A stretch of DNA of 64,000 bases from Agromyces mediolanus (GTDB taxonomy: Bacteria > Actinomycetota > Actinomycetes > Actinomycetales > Microbacteriaceae). The translations under genes and the position numbers were made by a program. The notes under the pieces were generated by a model. The model had not been told where the DNA came from and ran no database searches. It was given only the letters and a program-made list of their open reading frames with translations. Positions 26,004 through 34,851 of this stretch are shown here, piece by piece. The stretch covers positions 124,001 through 188,000 of the forward strand of contig NZ_JAMBNX010000007.1 in the NCBI RefSeq assembly GCF_023715325.1. The letters are read 5' to 3'. Position 1 is the stretch's first letter. Every line of letters begins with the position of its first letter.

Positions 26004-27880
26004 TGCGGACCCCGCTGATCGCGATCCTCGACGCGCCGGAAGACGTGTTCGACGTGACGCTCGAGGCGCGTCGACGGACCGCACTCGCGGTCGAGTACCG
26101 TGTGCAGGTCACGCTCCGCGCCGATGCGTCCGTCGAAGCCGCGGTGCGCGTCACGCTGGGCCTCGAGGGGGCCTCCGAACCTTGGTGGCTCATTCCCGGG
26201 CTGTTCTACGGCGAGAACCGACCGGCGGGCAATGCCCGACGGTATCCCCGGTTCGAGATCGGAGCGCGGGGTGAGGACGCGCACGCGCGGCTCGTGAGCG
26301 ATGAGTGGCACTTCCGGGGGGATCGAGCCGCCGCGCCCGTCGTCTTCGCCTGGCCGCATGACGGCGGGGACGGCGTAGCCCTCTCCGCCGCACCGGAGAC
26401 CGAGGCCGGGCTGACCGGGATCGGCTTCTCGCACGACGGGGAGACTGCGCTGGTCGCGCTGACGTTCCCGGCGCAGGAGGGGCCGGTCACGTACTACGGC
26501 GACGAGACGCCCAGGGAGGCGCTCGTGGCGAGGCATCGGTTCGCTCCTGGCGAGACCTTCGAGACGACGGTCACCGTGCACGCGGTGGGTGCCGATCGGC
26601 AGGACTCGGCGCGGGTCCTGCGCGAGCTCCACGCACGTCACGCGGGGAGCGCGCCGCTGCGACCGTGGATGAGTGTCGAGCGCGCTGCGGATCTCGCAGC
26701 GAGCGGCCTGCTCGACTGGCACTACGATCCCGATCCCGGCGTGCTGCTCGAGACGGTGGGCTTCGACCGGGGCGTGTCCGGGCAGGACGGGAAGCCGGTC
26801 GACCGGCAAGCCATGCATGTCGGTTGGGTCTCGGGCATCCCCTGGGCGTACGCGATGCTGCGCCACGGGCTCCGGGTCGGCGACCAGGCGATGCTCGATG
26901 CCGCATCACGCGTCATCGACTTCTGCACCGCAGAGCTCTCTCCGAGCGGGACGCTCTGGGGGGTCTGGTACCGCGACCGCGGTTGGACCCAGAGTTGGAC
27001 GCGGCACCGGCGCGGGCTGCATTCACGGACGCTCGGCGAGGCGACCCACTTCCTGCTGCGTGCCGCCGAGGCCGCCGGGCGTGACGATTGGCGGCGCACC
27101 GCCCTCGCCAATCTCGACGTCGTCGTGCGTCGGCAGCGCGAGGACGGCAACGTGGGCTCCATGCATCACGCGGAGACCGGGGAGGTGCTGAGCTGGTCGG
27201 GCACAGCGGGCCTTGCCTGGGCCGCCGCCCTGGCGGAGGCCGCGCGCTCGGACGAGCGCTGGCGTGCCCCCGCGCAGCGCGCGGGGGAGTACTACGCGAG
27301 CTTCGTGGAGGCCGACTATCTGCATGGTGCTCCGGAGGACGTCGACCTCGCCGTCACGAGCGAGGACGGCTATGTCGCAGTGATGGCGTACATGGCGCTG
27401 TTCCACCTCGACGGGGACGACCGATGGCTGCGGTTGGCGAAGAGATCCGCGGATTTCGCCCTCACCTTCCGCTACCTGTACGACGTGTCGTTCCCAGCCG
27501 GGACCATGCTCGACGTCTACGACTTCGGCACGAGGGGCGCGGACCAGGCATCGCCGTCCAACCAGCACCTGCACTCGTATGGACTCGTCTGCACCCGAGA
27601 GTTCTTCCAGTTGGCTGAGGCGACGGGGGACGACCACTATCGTGAGCGCGCGGAGGAGACCCTCGCCTGCTTCCGGCAGTTCGTCGCCCGATTCGACGGG
27701 GACTTCAACGCCTACCGAGGAATGGTCACCGAGCGCTTCTACCAGACCGAGTGCTTCCAGCCCAAGGGGATGCTGTTGACCCTCTCGCACGCGTGGAGTG
27801 CTGGTGTCCTGCTCCTCGCGTGCGAGGACGACATCGAGCGTTCGCGGGAGAGGCCGGGACGAACTCCGCTCGAGCGGTGA
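26003..27880 (+). CDS. Putative (alpha/alpha)6-barrel glycan-active protein
   Basis: 625 residues. The first 230 or so are beta-rich; the rest has the repeating helix pattern and aromatic-rich segments (GSMHHAETGEVLSWSGTAGL, SEDGYVAVMAYMALF, DQASPSNQHLHSYG) of an (alpha/alpha)6 barrel such as found in several glycoside hydrolase and epimerase families. I do not recognise the exact family. No signal peptide. The ATG shares one base with the mannosidase stop codon, so it is co-expressed with the GH38 enzyme, the SIS isomerase and the ROK kinase and probably acts on the same oligosaccharide. Last gene of the operon; no clear terminator follows. Confidence 0.75.
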   Translation: MRTPLIAILDAPEDVFDVTLEARRRTALAVEYRVQVTLRADASVEAAVRVTLGLEGASEPWWLIPGLFYGENRPAGNARRYPRFEIGARGEDAHARLVSDEWHFRGDRAAAPVVFAWPHDGGDGVALSAAPETEAGLTGIGFSHDGETALVALTFPAQEGPVTYYGDETPREALVARHRFAPGETFETTVTVHAVGADRQDSARVLRELHARHAGSAPLRPWMSVERAADLAASGLLDWHYDPDPGVLLETVGFDRGVSGQDGKPVDRQAMHVGWVSGIPWAYAMLRHGLRVGDQAMLDAASRVIDFCTAELSPSGTLWGVWYRDRGWTQSWTRHRRGLHSRTLGEATHFLLRAAEAAGRDDWRRTALANLDVVVRRQREDGNVGSMHHAETGEVLSWSGTAGLAWAAALAEAARSDERWRAPAQRAGEYYASFVEADYLHGAPEDVDLAVTSEDGYVAVMAYMALFHLDGDDRWLRLAKRSADFALTFRYLYDVSFPAGTMLDVYDFGTRGADQASPSNQHLHSYGLVCTREFFQLAEATGDDHYRERAEETLACFRQFVARFDGDFNAYRGMVTERFYQTECFQPKGMLLTLSHAWSAGVLLLACEDDIERSRERPGRTPLER

Positions 27881-27924
27881 CGGCCTCCGGCGTCGGCAGC
27901 CGGATCGTCGGCCGTTCCGGTGCG

Positions 27925-28215
27925 TCAGGAGGGCCCGATCTCGTCGGCGGCCCAGCGCCCGAGGGCCGTGATCGCCGCGCGCAGCGCGAGCCCGCGCTCG
28001 GTGAGCGCGTAGGCCCGGGTGTTGTGCTTGAGGGGCAACCGGTACAGCACCCCGGCCGCCTCGAGCTCGCGGAGCCGGGTCGCGAGCATGTTCGTCGGCG
28101 TGCCGAGCTCCCGCTGCAGGTCGCCGTAGCGCTGCGGGCCGTCGAGCAAGCGCTCCACGATGAGCAGGGCCCAGCGGGGGCCGACGATCTCGAGGGCGGT
28201 GGCGAGGTCGCTCAC
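27925..28215 (-). CDS. HxlR-family transcriptional regulator
   Basis: 96 residues of a winged helix-turn-helix: ALEIVGPRWALLIVERLLDGPQRYGDLQRELG, then NMLATRLRELEAAGVLYR, typical of HxlR/MarR-like regulators. The N-terminal Cys often present in HxlR proteins is absent, so a redox switch of that sort is not expected. GTG start at 28215 overlaps the stop of the VOC gene (GTGA); the pair forms a small operon. Confidence 0.85.
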   Translation of the reverse strand: MSDLATALEIVGPRWALLIVERLLDGPQRYGDLQRELGTPTNMLATRLRELEAAGVLYRLPLKHNTRAYALTERGLALRAAITALGRWAADEIGPS

Positions 28216-28616
28216 GCCGTCGGATCGGTGTCCGGCTTCATCCAGAACGGCGAATAGTGGTAGCCGTCCGGGTCGTCGAACTGGCGCTGGTACATGAACG
28301 GGTAGTCGTCGATGTCGCCGATTCGGCCGCCGGCGGCGCGGGCCCGCTCGACGAGCTCGTCGACCGCCTCGCGACTGGGGAGATCGAAGGAGACGGTGAC
28401 CTTCGAGGGGGTGTCCGGCCCGCCGATCAGCTCCTCGGTGCCGCCGACGGCGGCGTACGCCTCGCGGTTGGAGAGCATGAGGTACTGCTCGGGGGCGATG
28501 GCGAAGCAGGACACGTTGTGGTCGGACATCTCGGTGTTGAGGGTCCAGCCGAGGGCGGTGTAGAAGGCGGTGGTGCGTTCGACGTCTGCGACGGGGCAGC
28601 TGATGAAGAGACTCAT
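28212..28616 (-). CDS. VOC-family (glyoxalase/bleomycin-resistance fold) protein
   Basis: 134 residues with the paired beta-alpha-beta-beta-beta modules of the vicinal oxygen chelate superfamily: CPVADVERTTAFYTALGW at the start and FDDPDGYHYSPFWM at the end. Members are lyases, dioxygenases or binding proteins for small electrophiles; this one is of the PhnB/YfcF-like short type and its ligand is unknown. First gene of the pair with the HxlR regulator. TTGACG followed by 17 bases and AAGCAT upstream (reverse strand, 28652-28624) may be the promoter. Confidence 0.82.
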   Translation of the reverse strand: MSLFISCPVADVERTTAFYTALGWTLNTEMSDHNVSCFAIAPEQYLMLSNREAYAAVGGTEELIGGPDTPSKVTVSFDLPSREAVDELVERARAAGGRIGDIDDYPFMYQRQFDDPDGYHYSPFWMKPDTDPTA

Positions 28617-28753
28617 GACGGCATGCTTGCAAAATGAAAGTGCTGCGTCAAGCCCCGGCAGCGCTTCCGTTCACTCTGGGCAACCGGGCCGCTGCTCGCT
28701 ACACTGCGGAGGGTCGGCCCGCCCAACACGGCCGGCGGTTCCGGGGGGATCCG

Positions 28754-31700
28754 ATGGGCAATGCGGAAACGGTTCGTCGACGCCGTGGGATGCGGTCGCC
28801 CTGGCTCGGCGCGCTGATCTGCCTCGGGGTCGCCGCCGGCGCGGTCTGCCTGACCAGCAGCCCGGCGGTGGCCGAGCCGGCTCCGTCGAGCGCTCGTCCG
28901 GCGCTGCTCGCGCCCGACGACCCCGCCACCGGTGACCCGCCGCCGCCCGGCGGTTCCGACGTTCCGGACGGCCTCGACGAGCCGGCTCCCGTGATCGACG
29001 ATTCGATCGTCGAGACTCCGCCGGATGACCCCTCGGTCATCCCGAACGCGAACGCGCTGCAGATCGCCTGGGTCGGCACCCCGGCGGAGCGGCCGGCCGA
29101 CCCGGCGGCCCTCCTTCCCCTCCATGCGGCGCTGAACGCCGCACCGACGGGCGGCACGGTGTCCTTCGACCCAGGGGACTACGCCTTCACCGGCGCGCTC
29201 GCGGTCTCGCGCACGGTGACGATCGACAGCGCCGCGGCCTCCACGCTCTACGCCCGCTTCACCGTGTCGGCGGGTGGGCTCGCGCTGGCCGACGACGTGG
29301 TGGTCGCCGCCGCGGCGACCGGCGCGATCGTCTCGGTGACCGGCTCCGGCGTCGTGCTCAGCGACCTCACCGTGCAGAACCCCACGCCGGTCGCCCGGCC
29401 GATCGGCGTCCAGCTCGCGGCCGGGGTGACCGGGGTCGTGATCGACGGGCTCACCATCGACGGCGGCGGCGAGGCATCCTCCTACGGCGTCAACCTCACC
29501 ACCGGCTCGGCGACCATCACCGACGCCGCGATCACCGGCGTCGCGAGCGGAGTGGTCGTCGCCGCTGCGGCGACGACCGCCGGTATCGAGATCACCGGCG
29601 GCCGGATCGACGCGCAGATCTCGGGCCTCGCGCTCGGCTCGGCCGCGGCGCCGATCGTCACCGCCGTCGAGATCGCCGGGCCCGCGGGCACCGGCACCGG
29701 CATCGACCTGGCGAACTCCAGCGCGGCCGTGGTGGACGGGGCGACCGTCACGGGGTTCGCCCGTGGCATCGGCACCGCCACCACGAGCACCGCGGCGGGG
29801 CCGACGATCACCGACGCGACGATCACGGGCACGAGCCGGGAGGGCATCGCGCTCGGCACCACCGCGACGCCCAGCGTCGTCCGCCCGCGCATCACCGGGG
29901 CGGACGCGGCCCAGTCGACCGGCATCCTCGTGCTGCGGTCCTCGAGCGCCGAGATCGAGGACGTCGTCGTGACCGGCATGATGTACGGCATCACGACCCA
30001 CCTCGACAACACCGGCGCCGGCCCCGTGATCACCGCACCGCGGATCACCGCCTTCGGCGCCGTGACGCTCGGCTCCACGCAGGGCGCGTCGGTCACCGGG
30101 GCGGTCCTCGACGTGGGATCGTGGGGTCCTGGCGGAACCGGCGTGAATCTCGTGAACGCGGGTCGGGCGACCGTCACGACCCTCACGGCGACCGGGTTCC
30201 TCTACGCGGTCGGCAGCCAATCCTCGATGCCGCCCGGCGCCGACCGGGCGGACCTCAGGATCACCGACGTCACGGTGACGGGGGCCGCCGCCGCGTCGCA
30301 CGGCGTCTACCTGCTCGGCGCCGTCGACGCGGTCGTCAGCGACATCGAGGCAGAGCTCACCGGCGCGGCGCTCGTCGTGCATCAGTCCACCGGCGTCACC
30401 GCGTCGGACCTCGTCGTCCACGGCCGGGAGGGCGTCACCTCCGTCACCGGGGCGGCGATCCTCCGGGCGTACGGCTCGGCGGACGTGCACGTCGACGGCG
30501 CCTCGATCGACGCGGGCTCGTACGGCTTCTTCTACTCGGCGACGGACGGGGCGACGGTGGCGAACGCCACCGTGTCGGGTGTCGTCGAACGCGCGCTCTA
30601 CGGTCGCAGCGTCGCGAATCTCGAGGTGAGCCGCTCGACGTTCACGGGCAATGCCACGGTCGGCCTGTTCGTGGTGACGAACCCGGGCGACGGCATCAGC
30701 CACGACCTGCGCATCCACGACGTCGAGATGACCGACAACGGCGACGGGATCCACGTTCTGCAGGGCACGAGCGACGTCACGATCGAGCGCGCCACCGTGT
30801 CGGGGCAGCCCGCGTTCGTCACCGCGGGCGGCGCGCACGGCCTCACGATCGCGGGCAACGCCGTCGAGCAATCGGACGGTGCGGTCGCCGTCTCGGTCGA
30901 GCCGCTCTGGCAGGACGGGGCGCTGGCGGGCTCGTACTCGTCCTCGGGGATCGTGGTCCAGGGCAACACCTTCCGCGGTGCGGGCACCTGGGTCTCGGTG
31001 GGCACGGCCGATGCGGCGTCCCCCGAGGCGGAGCGTCGCACGCTCCGCGACCCGGTGCTCGTGACCGGGAACGTGTTCCCCGAGGCATCCACGGCGGTCC
31101 GGGCGTTCGCGAACGCGGTCGAGGGCGACGACACCGCGCCGGCGCTCCAGTCACTGCCCGGCGGGGGTCCGGTCGCCGTGGACGCCCGTGATTACGACGA
31201 GCCGAACGACTGGGGCTCGAACTGCCGAGCGACCGGGTATCTCGACGGCGCCCTGTGGTACGACGGCGGCGGCGCGGAGGTGCTCGAGCTGAGCGAGGCT
31301 CCGGTGCTGTATCCGATGAGCTGCATCGATCTCTCCCTGACGGAACGGCTCGACCTCGCCGGCGATGCGGTGCTGCGGGCCGGCGACACGCTCTCCTGGA
31401 CGCTGGTCCCGCACAACGCGGGACCGCGCGCAGCACCCGCCGGCTGGTCGATCACGCAGCTCCTTCCGGCCGGGGTCGAGCTCGTCGGCATGTCCGGCGA
31501 CGGCTACCGGGTCTCGAGCGGGGTCGCGACCGCCTCCGCCGAGCTTCCCGCGGGCGAGGAGGGCCCCGCGCTGCGCGTGGTCGCGCGGATCGTGGCCGTC
31601 CCGACCGGTGCGGTCACGATGAGAAACGTCGCCTACGTCGCCCCGGCCGAGCTGAGCGACCTCGACGGGGACGGCTTCGTCGACACGGTCGTCGAGCAGT

Positions 31701-31933
31701 TCGGCCCGCTCGTCGTGCCCACCATCGACACGGACACGGATGCCTCGCCGACCGACAACGATGCGCAGGGCGTGTGGGCGGTCGCGGCGGATGCCGCCGG
31801 CGGGTCCGGGAGCGGGGCCGGCCTCGCCGGCACCGGCATCGACCCCACGCTGCCCGCGGCCCTCGCCATCCTCCTCGCGGGCGGCGGCGCACTCGCACTG
31901 CGCCGGCGTCGCCGCGCTTCAGGCGGGCGCTGA
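28754..31933 (+). CDS. Large wall-anchored surface protein with parallel beta-helix repeats
   Basis: 1059 residues. A signal peptide (basic start, then ALICLGVAAGAVCLTSSPAVA) is followed by a Pro/Asp-rich linker (about 45-100), then about 700 residues of short repeats rich in VTGxxxGI, ITDATITG and VSGV segments, the pattern of a right-handed parallel beta-helix. A DUF11-like domain follows (LDLAGDAVLRAGDTLSWTLVPHNAGP, about 880-980). The C-terminus has LAGTG, a hydrophobic helix and RRRRR, a sorting signal of the LAxTG class recognised by class E sortases. GGGGGG precedes the ATG. Beta-helices of this kind bind or cleave polysaccharides, but no catalytic residues can be named. No sortase gene in the window. 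Confidence 0.85.
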   Translation: MGNAETVRRRRGMRSPWLGALICLGVAAGAVCLTSSPAVAEPAPSSARPALLAPDDPATGDPPPPGGSDVPDGLDEPAPVIDDSIVETPPDDPSVIPNANALQIAWVGTPAERPADPAALLPLHAALNAAPTGGTVSFDPGDYAFTGALAVSRTVTIDSAAASTLYARFTVSAGGLALADDVVVAAAATGAIVSVTGSGVVLSDLTVQNPTPVARPIGVQLAAGVTGVVIDGLTIDGGGEASSYGVNLTTGSATITDAAITGVASGVVVAAAATTAGIEITGGRIDAQISGLALGSAAAPIVTAVEIAGPAGTGTGIDLANSSAAVVDGATVTGFARGIGTATTSTAAGPTITDATITGTSREGIALGTTATPSVVRPRITGADAAQSTGILVLRSSSAEIEDVVVTGMMYGITTHLDNTGAGPVITAPRITAFGAVTLGSTQGASVTGAVLDVGSWGPGGTGVNLVNAGRATVTTLTATGFLYAVGSQSSMPPGADRADLRITDVTVTGAAAASHGVYLLGAVDAVVSDIEAELTGAALVVHQSTGVTASDLVVHGREGVTSVTGAAILRAYGSADVHVDGASIDAGSYGFFYSATDGATVANATVSGVVERALYGRSVANLEVSRSTFTGNATVGLFVVTNPGDGISHDLRIHDVEMTDNGDGIHVLQGTSDVTIERATVSGQPAFVTAGGAHGLTIAGNAVEQSDGAVAVSVEPLWQDGALAGSYSSSGIVVQGNTFRGAGTWVSVGTADAASPEAERRTLRDPVLVTGNVFPEASTAVRAFANAVEGDDTAPALQSLPGGGPVAVDARDYDEPNDWGSNCRATGYLDGALWYDGGGAEVLELSEAPVLYPMSCIDLSLTERLDLAGDAVLRAGDTLSWTLVPHNAGPRAAPAGWSITQLLPAGVELVGMSGDGYRVSSGVATASAELPAGEEGPALRVVARIVAVPTGAVTMRNVAYVAPAELSDLDGDGFVDTVVEQFGPLVVPTIDTDTDASPTDNDAQGVWAVAADAAGGSGSGAGLAGTGIDPTLPAALAILLAGGGALALRRRRRASGGR

Positions 31934-31947
31934 ACGGTCTCGGATCA

Positions 31948-31960
31948 CCCCGGTTCGGGG
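31948..31960 (+). terminator. Possible short hairpin after the beta-helix gene
   Basis: CCCCGGTTCGGGG forms a 5-bp GC stem, followed by GGCTTTCC. No strong T-tract, so this is a weak candidate. Confidence 0.3.
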
Positions 31961-32055
31961 GGCTTTCCGGATCACCGCTGGATACCCCCCTCCCGTTCTG
32001 GATACGTTGATGCTGGCGGAGATCCGGCGTGCGCCGGAAGCGAAGGAGCGGTGGA

Positions 32056-33534
32056 ATGGTGAAGACCAAGCGGGCGAGTCGATTTCGCGCGATGGGTGCG
32101 ATCGGAGTCCTGGCACTCGGTGCCGCACTCGTCGCACCGGCAGTGGCGGCGGTCGCGGCGCCGGAGGCGGGCGACTCCGTCTATCTCGGCACGCGGCAGG
32201 GATACGGCGGCACGGGCGCGTTCCCGATCTACCTCGACACCCCGGCCGATCCCTCCGCTCCGGGCGAGCCCGACCTCTGGGCGTACTGCATCGAGCACGA
32301 CGTGACCGCACTGACCCGCGTCGAGGGCACGATCGGCGTCGTCGACGACTTCCTCGGGGAGAACCTGTTCACCGATCCGGTCGTGCAGAGCAAGGTGATG
32401 TGGATCCTCGCGAACAGCTATCCCGCGGTGCCGCTGGCCGAGCTCGGATCGGCAGCCGGGGCGCCGGGGATCACGGCCGCCGACGCCTTCGAAGCGGCCC
32501 AGTATGCGATCTGGCGCTACACGGACCTCGGCTTCGACGCCGCCTGGCCCTGGGAGACCCCGAACTCGGAGGCCGCCTACCGCTACCTCGTCGACGGTGC
32601 GGAGGCGAGCGGGGGCCTGACCCCCGCGGACCTCTCCATCACCCTCTCGATCTCCGGCCCCACCGCCCCGCAGGAGGCCGGGACCCTGGTCGGACCGTTC
32701 ATCGTCACCACCGATCGCCCGAGCGTGCGGGTCGCGGCCGAGCCGGTGGTTCCGATCACCGACGCCGCGGGCACGCCGATCGACCAGGACGCCGTCGTCG
32801 ACGGGCAGGAGCTGTACCTCGACCTGCGCGGGACGAGCGCGCCCGGTACCGCGACGGTCACCGCGACCGCCCAGGGCTCGACGGTCGGCGGCCGCATCGT
32901 GTCCGTGCCGACCGTGCGCGGCGGCACGCCGACCGAGGCCGACCATGCGCAGACCATCGCCCTCGTCGCTCCGGCGGGCGCGGTCTCGACGGCCAGCGCC
33001 GCGGCGGCCTGGACCGGCGACGTCGTGCCGCCCGTCATCGGCACGACGCTCGTCGACGAGGCGGACGGCGACCAGACGCTGCCGTGGACCGGAGGCACCG
33101 CGATCGACACCATCGCCTACCAGCACCTCACGCCCGGAGTCGGGTACACCGTGACGGGTGAGCTCATGCGGAAGGCGGACGGGTCCGGCACGGGCATCCG
33201 CGCCTCGGCCACCTTCACGCCGTCGACGCCCGATGGCTCGGTGGACGTCTCCTTCACCGTCCCGGCCGGCTATGCCGGACAGCAGCTCGTCGCATTCGAG
33301 ACGCTGACGCAGGAGGGGGTCGCCGATCCCGTCGCCACGCATCGCGACCTGAACGACGCCGCGCAGACGGTGACGGTCGAGGCGGCGCCGGCGTCGTCGA
33401 CGCCGGCCCAGCAGGGCGGCCCGACGGAGCTCGCGAAGACCGGCGTCCCGGAGGGATGGCCCGCAGCGGGCGTGCTGCTCATCGCGGCCGGTCTCGTCGC
33501 GCTCCTCGCGCGGCGGCGAGTGGCGGGCGCATGA
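32056..33534 (+). CDS. Thioester-domain (TQXA) and VaFE-type surface adhesin
   Basis: 492 residues: signal peptide (about 1-35, cut after AVAA), then a TQXA/Cys-Gln thioester domain with the Cys in WAYCIEHDVT (about 79) and the Gln in EAAQYAIWRYTD (about 151), which can form an intramolecular thioester that bonds covalently to host or surface amines. A linker domain follows, then one VaFE-type domain (IGTTLVDEADGDQTLPW to LVAFETLTQEG, about 335-430), expected to be locked by an isopeptide bond. The C-terminus is LAKTG, a hydrophobic helix and RRR, a class E-type sorting signal. AAGGAG upstream supports the ATG. It probably works with the preceding beta-helix protein on the cell surface. Confidence 0.9.
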   Translation: MVKTKRASRFRAMGAIGVLALGAALVAPAVAAVAAPEAGDSVYLGTRQGYGGTGAFPIYLDTPADPSAPGEPDLWAYCIEHDVTALTRVEGTIGVVDDFLGENLFTDPVVQSKVMWILANSYPAVPLAELGSAAGAPGITAADAFEAAQYAIWRYTDLGFDAAWPWETPNSEAAYRYLVDGAEASGGLTPADLSITLSISGPTAPQEAGTLVGPFIVTTDRPSVRVAAEPVVPITDAAGTPIDQDAVVDGQELYLDLRGTSAPGTATVTATAQGSTVGGRIVSVPTVRGGTPTEADHAQTIALVAPAGAVSTASAAAAWTGDVVPPVIGTTLVDEADGDQTLPWTGGTAIDTIAYQHLTPGVGYTVTGELMRKADGSGTGIRASATFTPSTPDGSVDVSFTVPAGYAGQQLVAFETLTQEGVADPVATHRDLNDAAQTVTVEAAPASSTPAQQGGPTELAKTGVPEGWPAAGVLLIAAGLVALLARRRVAGA

Positions 33535-33588
33535 CGACCCCGTAGGGCGCCCGCGCCATTCGGTCGTCGCCGATCCGCGACACCTCAC

Positions 33589-33615
33589 GAAGGCCCCGGA
33601 GCATCCGGGGCCTTC
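33589..33615 (+). terminator. Rho-independent terminator after the adhesin gene
   Basis: A 12-bp perfect stem (GAAGGCCCCGGA with TCCGGGGCCTTC) around the loop GCA, followed by GTCGTCTCC. It lies 55 bases after the adhesin stop and before the copper operon. Confidence 0.8.
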
Positions 33616-33651
33616 GTCGTCTCCCGACGACGCCCGGGCGCGGTTCGCGGA

Positions 33652-33668
33652 ATACCCCCGGAGGGTAT
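33652..33668. promoter_or_regulatory. CsoR-type copper operator
   Basis: ATACCCCCGGAGGGTAT is a GC-centred palindrome with ATACCC/GGGTAT arms, the form of CsoR boxes on copper-export operons. It lies 57 bases before copZ, with TTATCT (33673-33678) as a possible -10. No csoR gene is in the window. Confidence 0.75.
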
Positions 33669-33724
33669 ATCGTTATCTCGTGCACAGGTACCCCGACGGG
33701 TACGAGCGGCGAAAGGGAGAAGCG

Positions 33725-33934
33725 ATGACCGCCAACGAGTACCAGGTGACCGGCATGACCTGCGGGCACTGCGAGCTGTCGATTCGCGAAGAGGTCGGCG
33801 AACTCGCCGGCATCCAGGACATCCAGGTCAGCGCGCAGACCGGCCGGCTCGTCGTGAGCTCGGCCGAAGAGATCGACGACGCGGCGGTGCTCGCCGCCGT
33901 CGAGGAGGCCGGCTACTCGGCCGTGCGCATCTGA
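33725..33934 (+). CDS. copZ: CopZ-like copper chaperone (HMA domain)
   Basis: 69 residues, a single heavy-metal-associated domain. VTGMTCGHCELSIREEV has the CxxC copper site. It carries Cu(I) in the cytoplasm to the ATPase encoded downstream. ATG at 33725 is chosen because AGGGAG lies eight bases before it and the domain begins right after; an upstream GTG would add an unrelated tail. First gene of the copper operon, behind the CsoR-type box. Confidence 0.93.
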   Translation: MTANEYQVTGMTCGHCELSIREEVGELAGIQDIQVSAQTGRLVVSSAEEIDDAAVLAAVEEAGYSAVRI

Positions 33935-34851
33935 TGCGGGCCGGGGCACGACTCGCCCTCTACGGGGCGGGGCTCGCGGTGGCCTTCGGGGGCGCGTTCG
34001 CGCTCGCCGGGGTCGTCGTGCCCGACAGCCTCGTCGCAGCGTGGGCGGAAGGAAGCGATATGGACATGCACGGAGAAGGCGGCGCCGAGGGCGCCGCGAT
34101 GGCGGCGCACGGACCCAACGGCGTCTCGATCGACGCCGACGGGTACCTGCTCTCGCCGGTGACCGCACCCGGTGCGGTCGGCGAAGCGGGCGAGCTCCGC
34201 TTCCAGGTGCTGGATGCCTCGGGCCACCCGGTCACCGAGTACACGACCTCGCACGAACGGGAGCTGCACACGATCGTCGTGCGCTCGGACGGCGCCGGCT
34301 TCCGGCACGTCCACCCCGCGCTCGACGCGGCGAGCGGCACCTGGTCGCTGCCCTGGACGTGGGACGAGGCCGGCAGCTACCGGCTCTACGCCGACTTCAC
34401 GCCCGCGGGCGACGACGCCGAGGGCGTCACCCTGACCCGCACGCTCGACGTGGCCGGCGAGCTGAACCCGGTCACCGCGGAGCCGACGCGGCGCAGCGAG
34501 GTCGACGGCTTCGTCGTCACCATCGACGGCGAGCTCACCGCCGGCGCGTCGAGCGAGCTCACGCTGACGGTCGAGCGCGACGGCACGCCCGTCACCGGAC
34601 TCGAGCCGTACCTCGGCGCCTTCGGCCACCTCGTGGCGCTGCGCGAGGGCGATCTCGCCTTCCTGCACGTGCACCCGGAGGGTGAGGAGCCCGAGGCCGG
34701 ATCGACCGGCGGCCCGGAGATCGCCTTCGCCGCGAGCGCCCCCACGCCCGGCCGGTACCTGCTCTACCTCGACTTCCAGGTCGACGGCGCAGTGCACACG
34801 GCCGAGTTCGTGATCGACGCTTCGGTCGGAACGGCGGGGGAGGCGCACTGA
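33934..34851 (+). CDS. Membrane-anchored secreted protein of the copper operon
   Basis: 305 residues. An N-terminal membrane segment ([25 protein letters not shown]) exposes the rest outside. Next comes a His/Met-rich stretch ([16 protein letters not shown]) that could bind copper, then two beta-sandwich regions with HTIVVR, FRHVHP and FLHVHPEG, histidine pairs that recur in both halves. It shares one base with each neighbour (TGATG), so it is made with CopZ and CopA. Proteins of this layout are common in actinobacterial copper operons; a role in extracellular copper binding is inferred. Confidence 0.85.
   Translation: MRAGARLALYGAGLAVAFGGAFALAGVVVPDSLVAAWAEGSDMDMHGEGGAEGAAMAAHGPNGVSIDADGYLLSPVTAPGAVGEAGELRFQVLDASGHPVTEYTTSHERELHTIVVRSDGAGFRHVHPALDAASGTWSLPWTWDEAGSYRLYADFTPAGDDAEGVTLTRTLDVAGELNPVTAEPTRRSEVDGFVVTIDGELTAGASSELTLTVERDGTPVTGLEPYLGAFGHLVALREGDLAFLHVHPEGEEPEAGSTGGPEIAFAASAPTPGRYLLYLDFQVDGAVHTAEFVIDASVGTAGEAH

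Noticed and set aside
23202..26084. Very long open frame on the reverse strand opposite the GH38 gene
   Set aside because: It mirrors the GC-rich third positions of a clearly recognisable mannosidase, has no family motifs and only Arg/His/Val/Gly-rich composition. The same holds for long antisense frames opposite 28754-31933 and 38846-41671.
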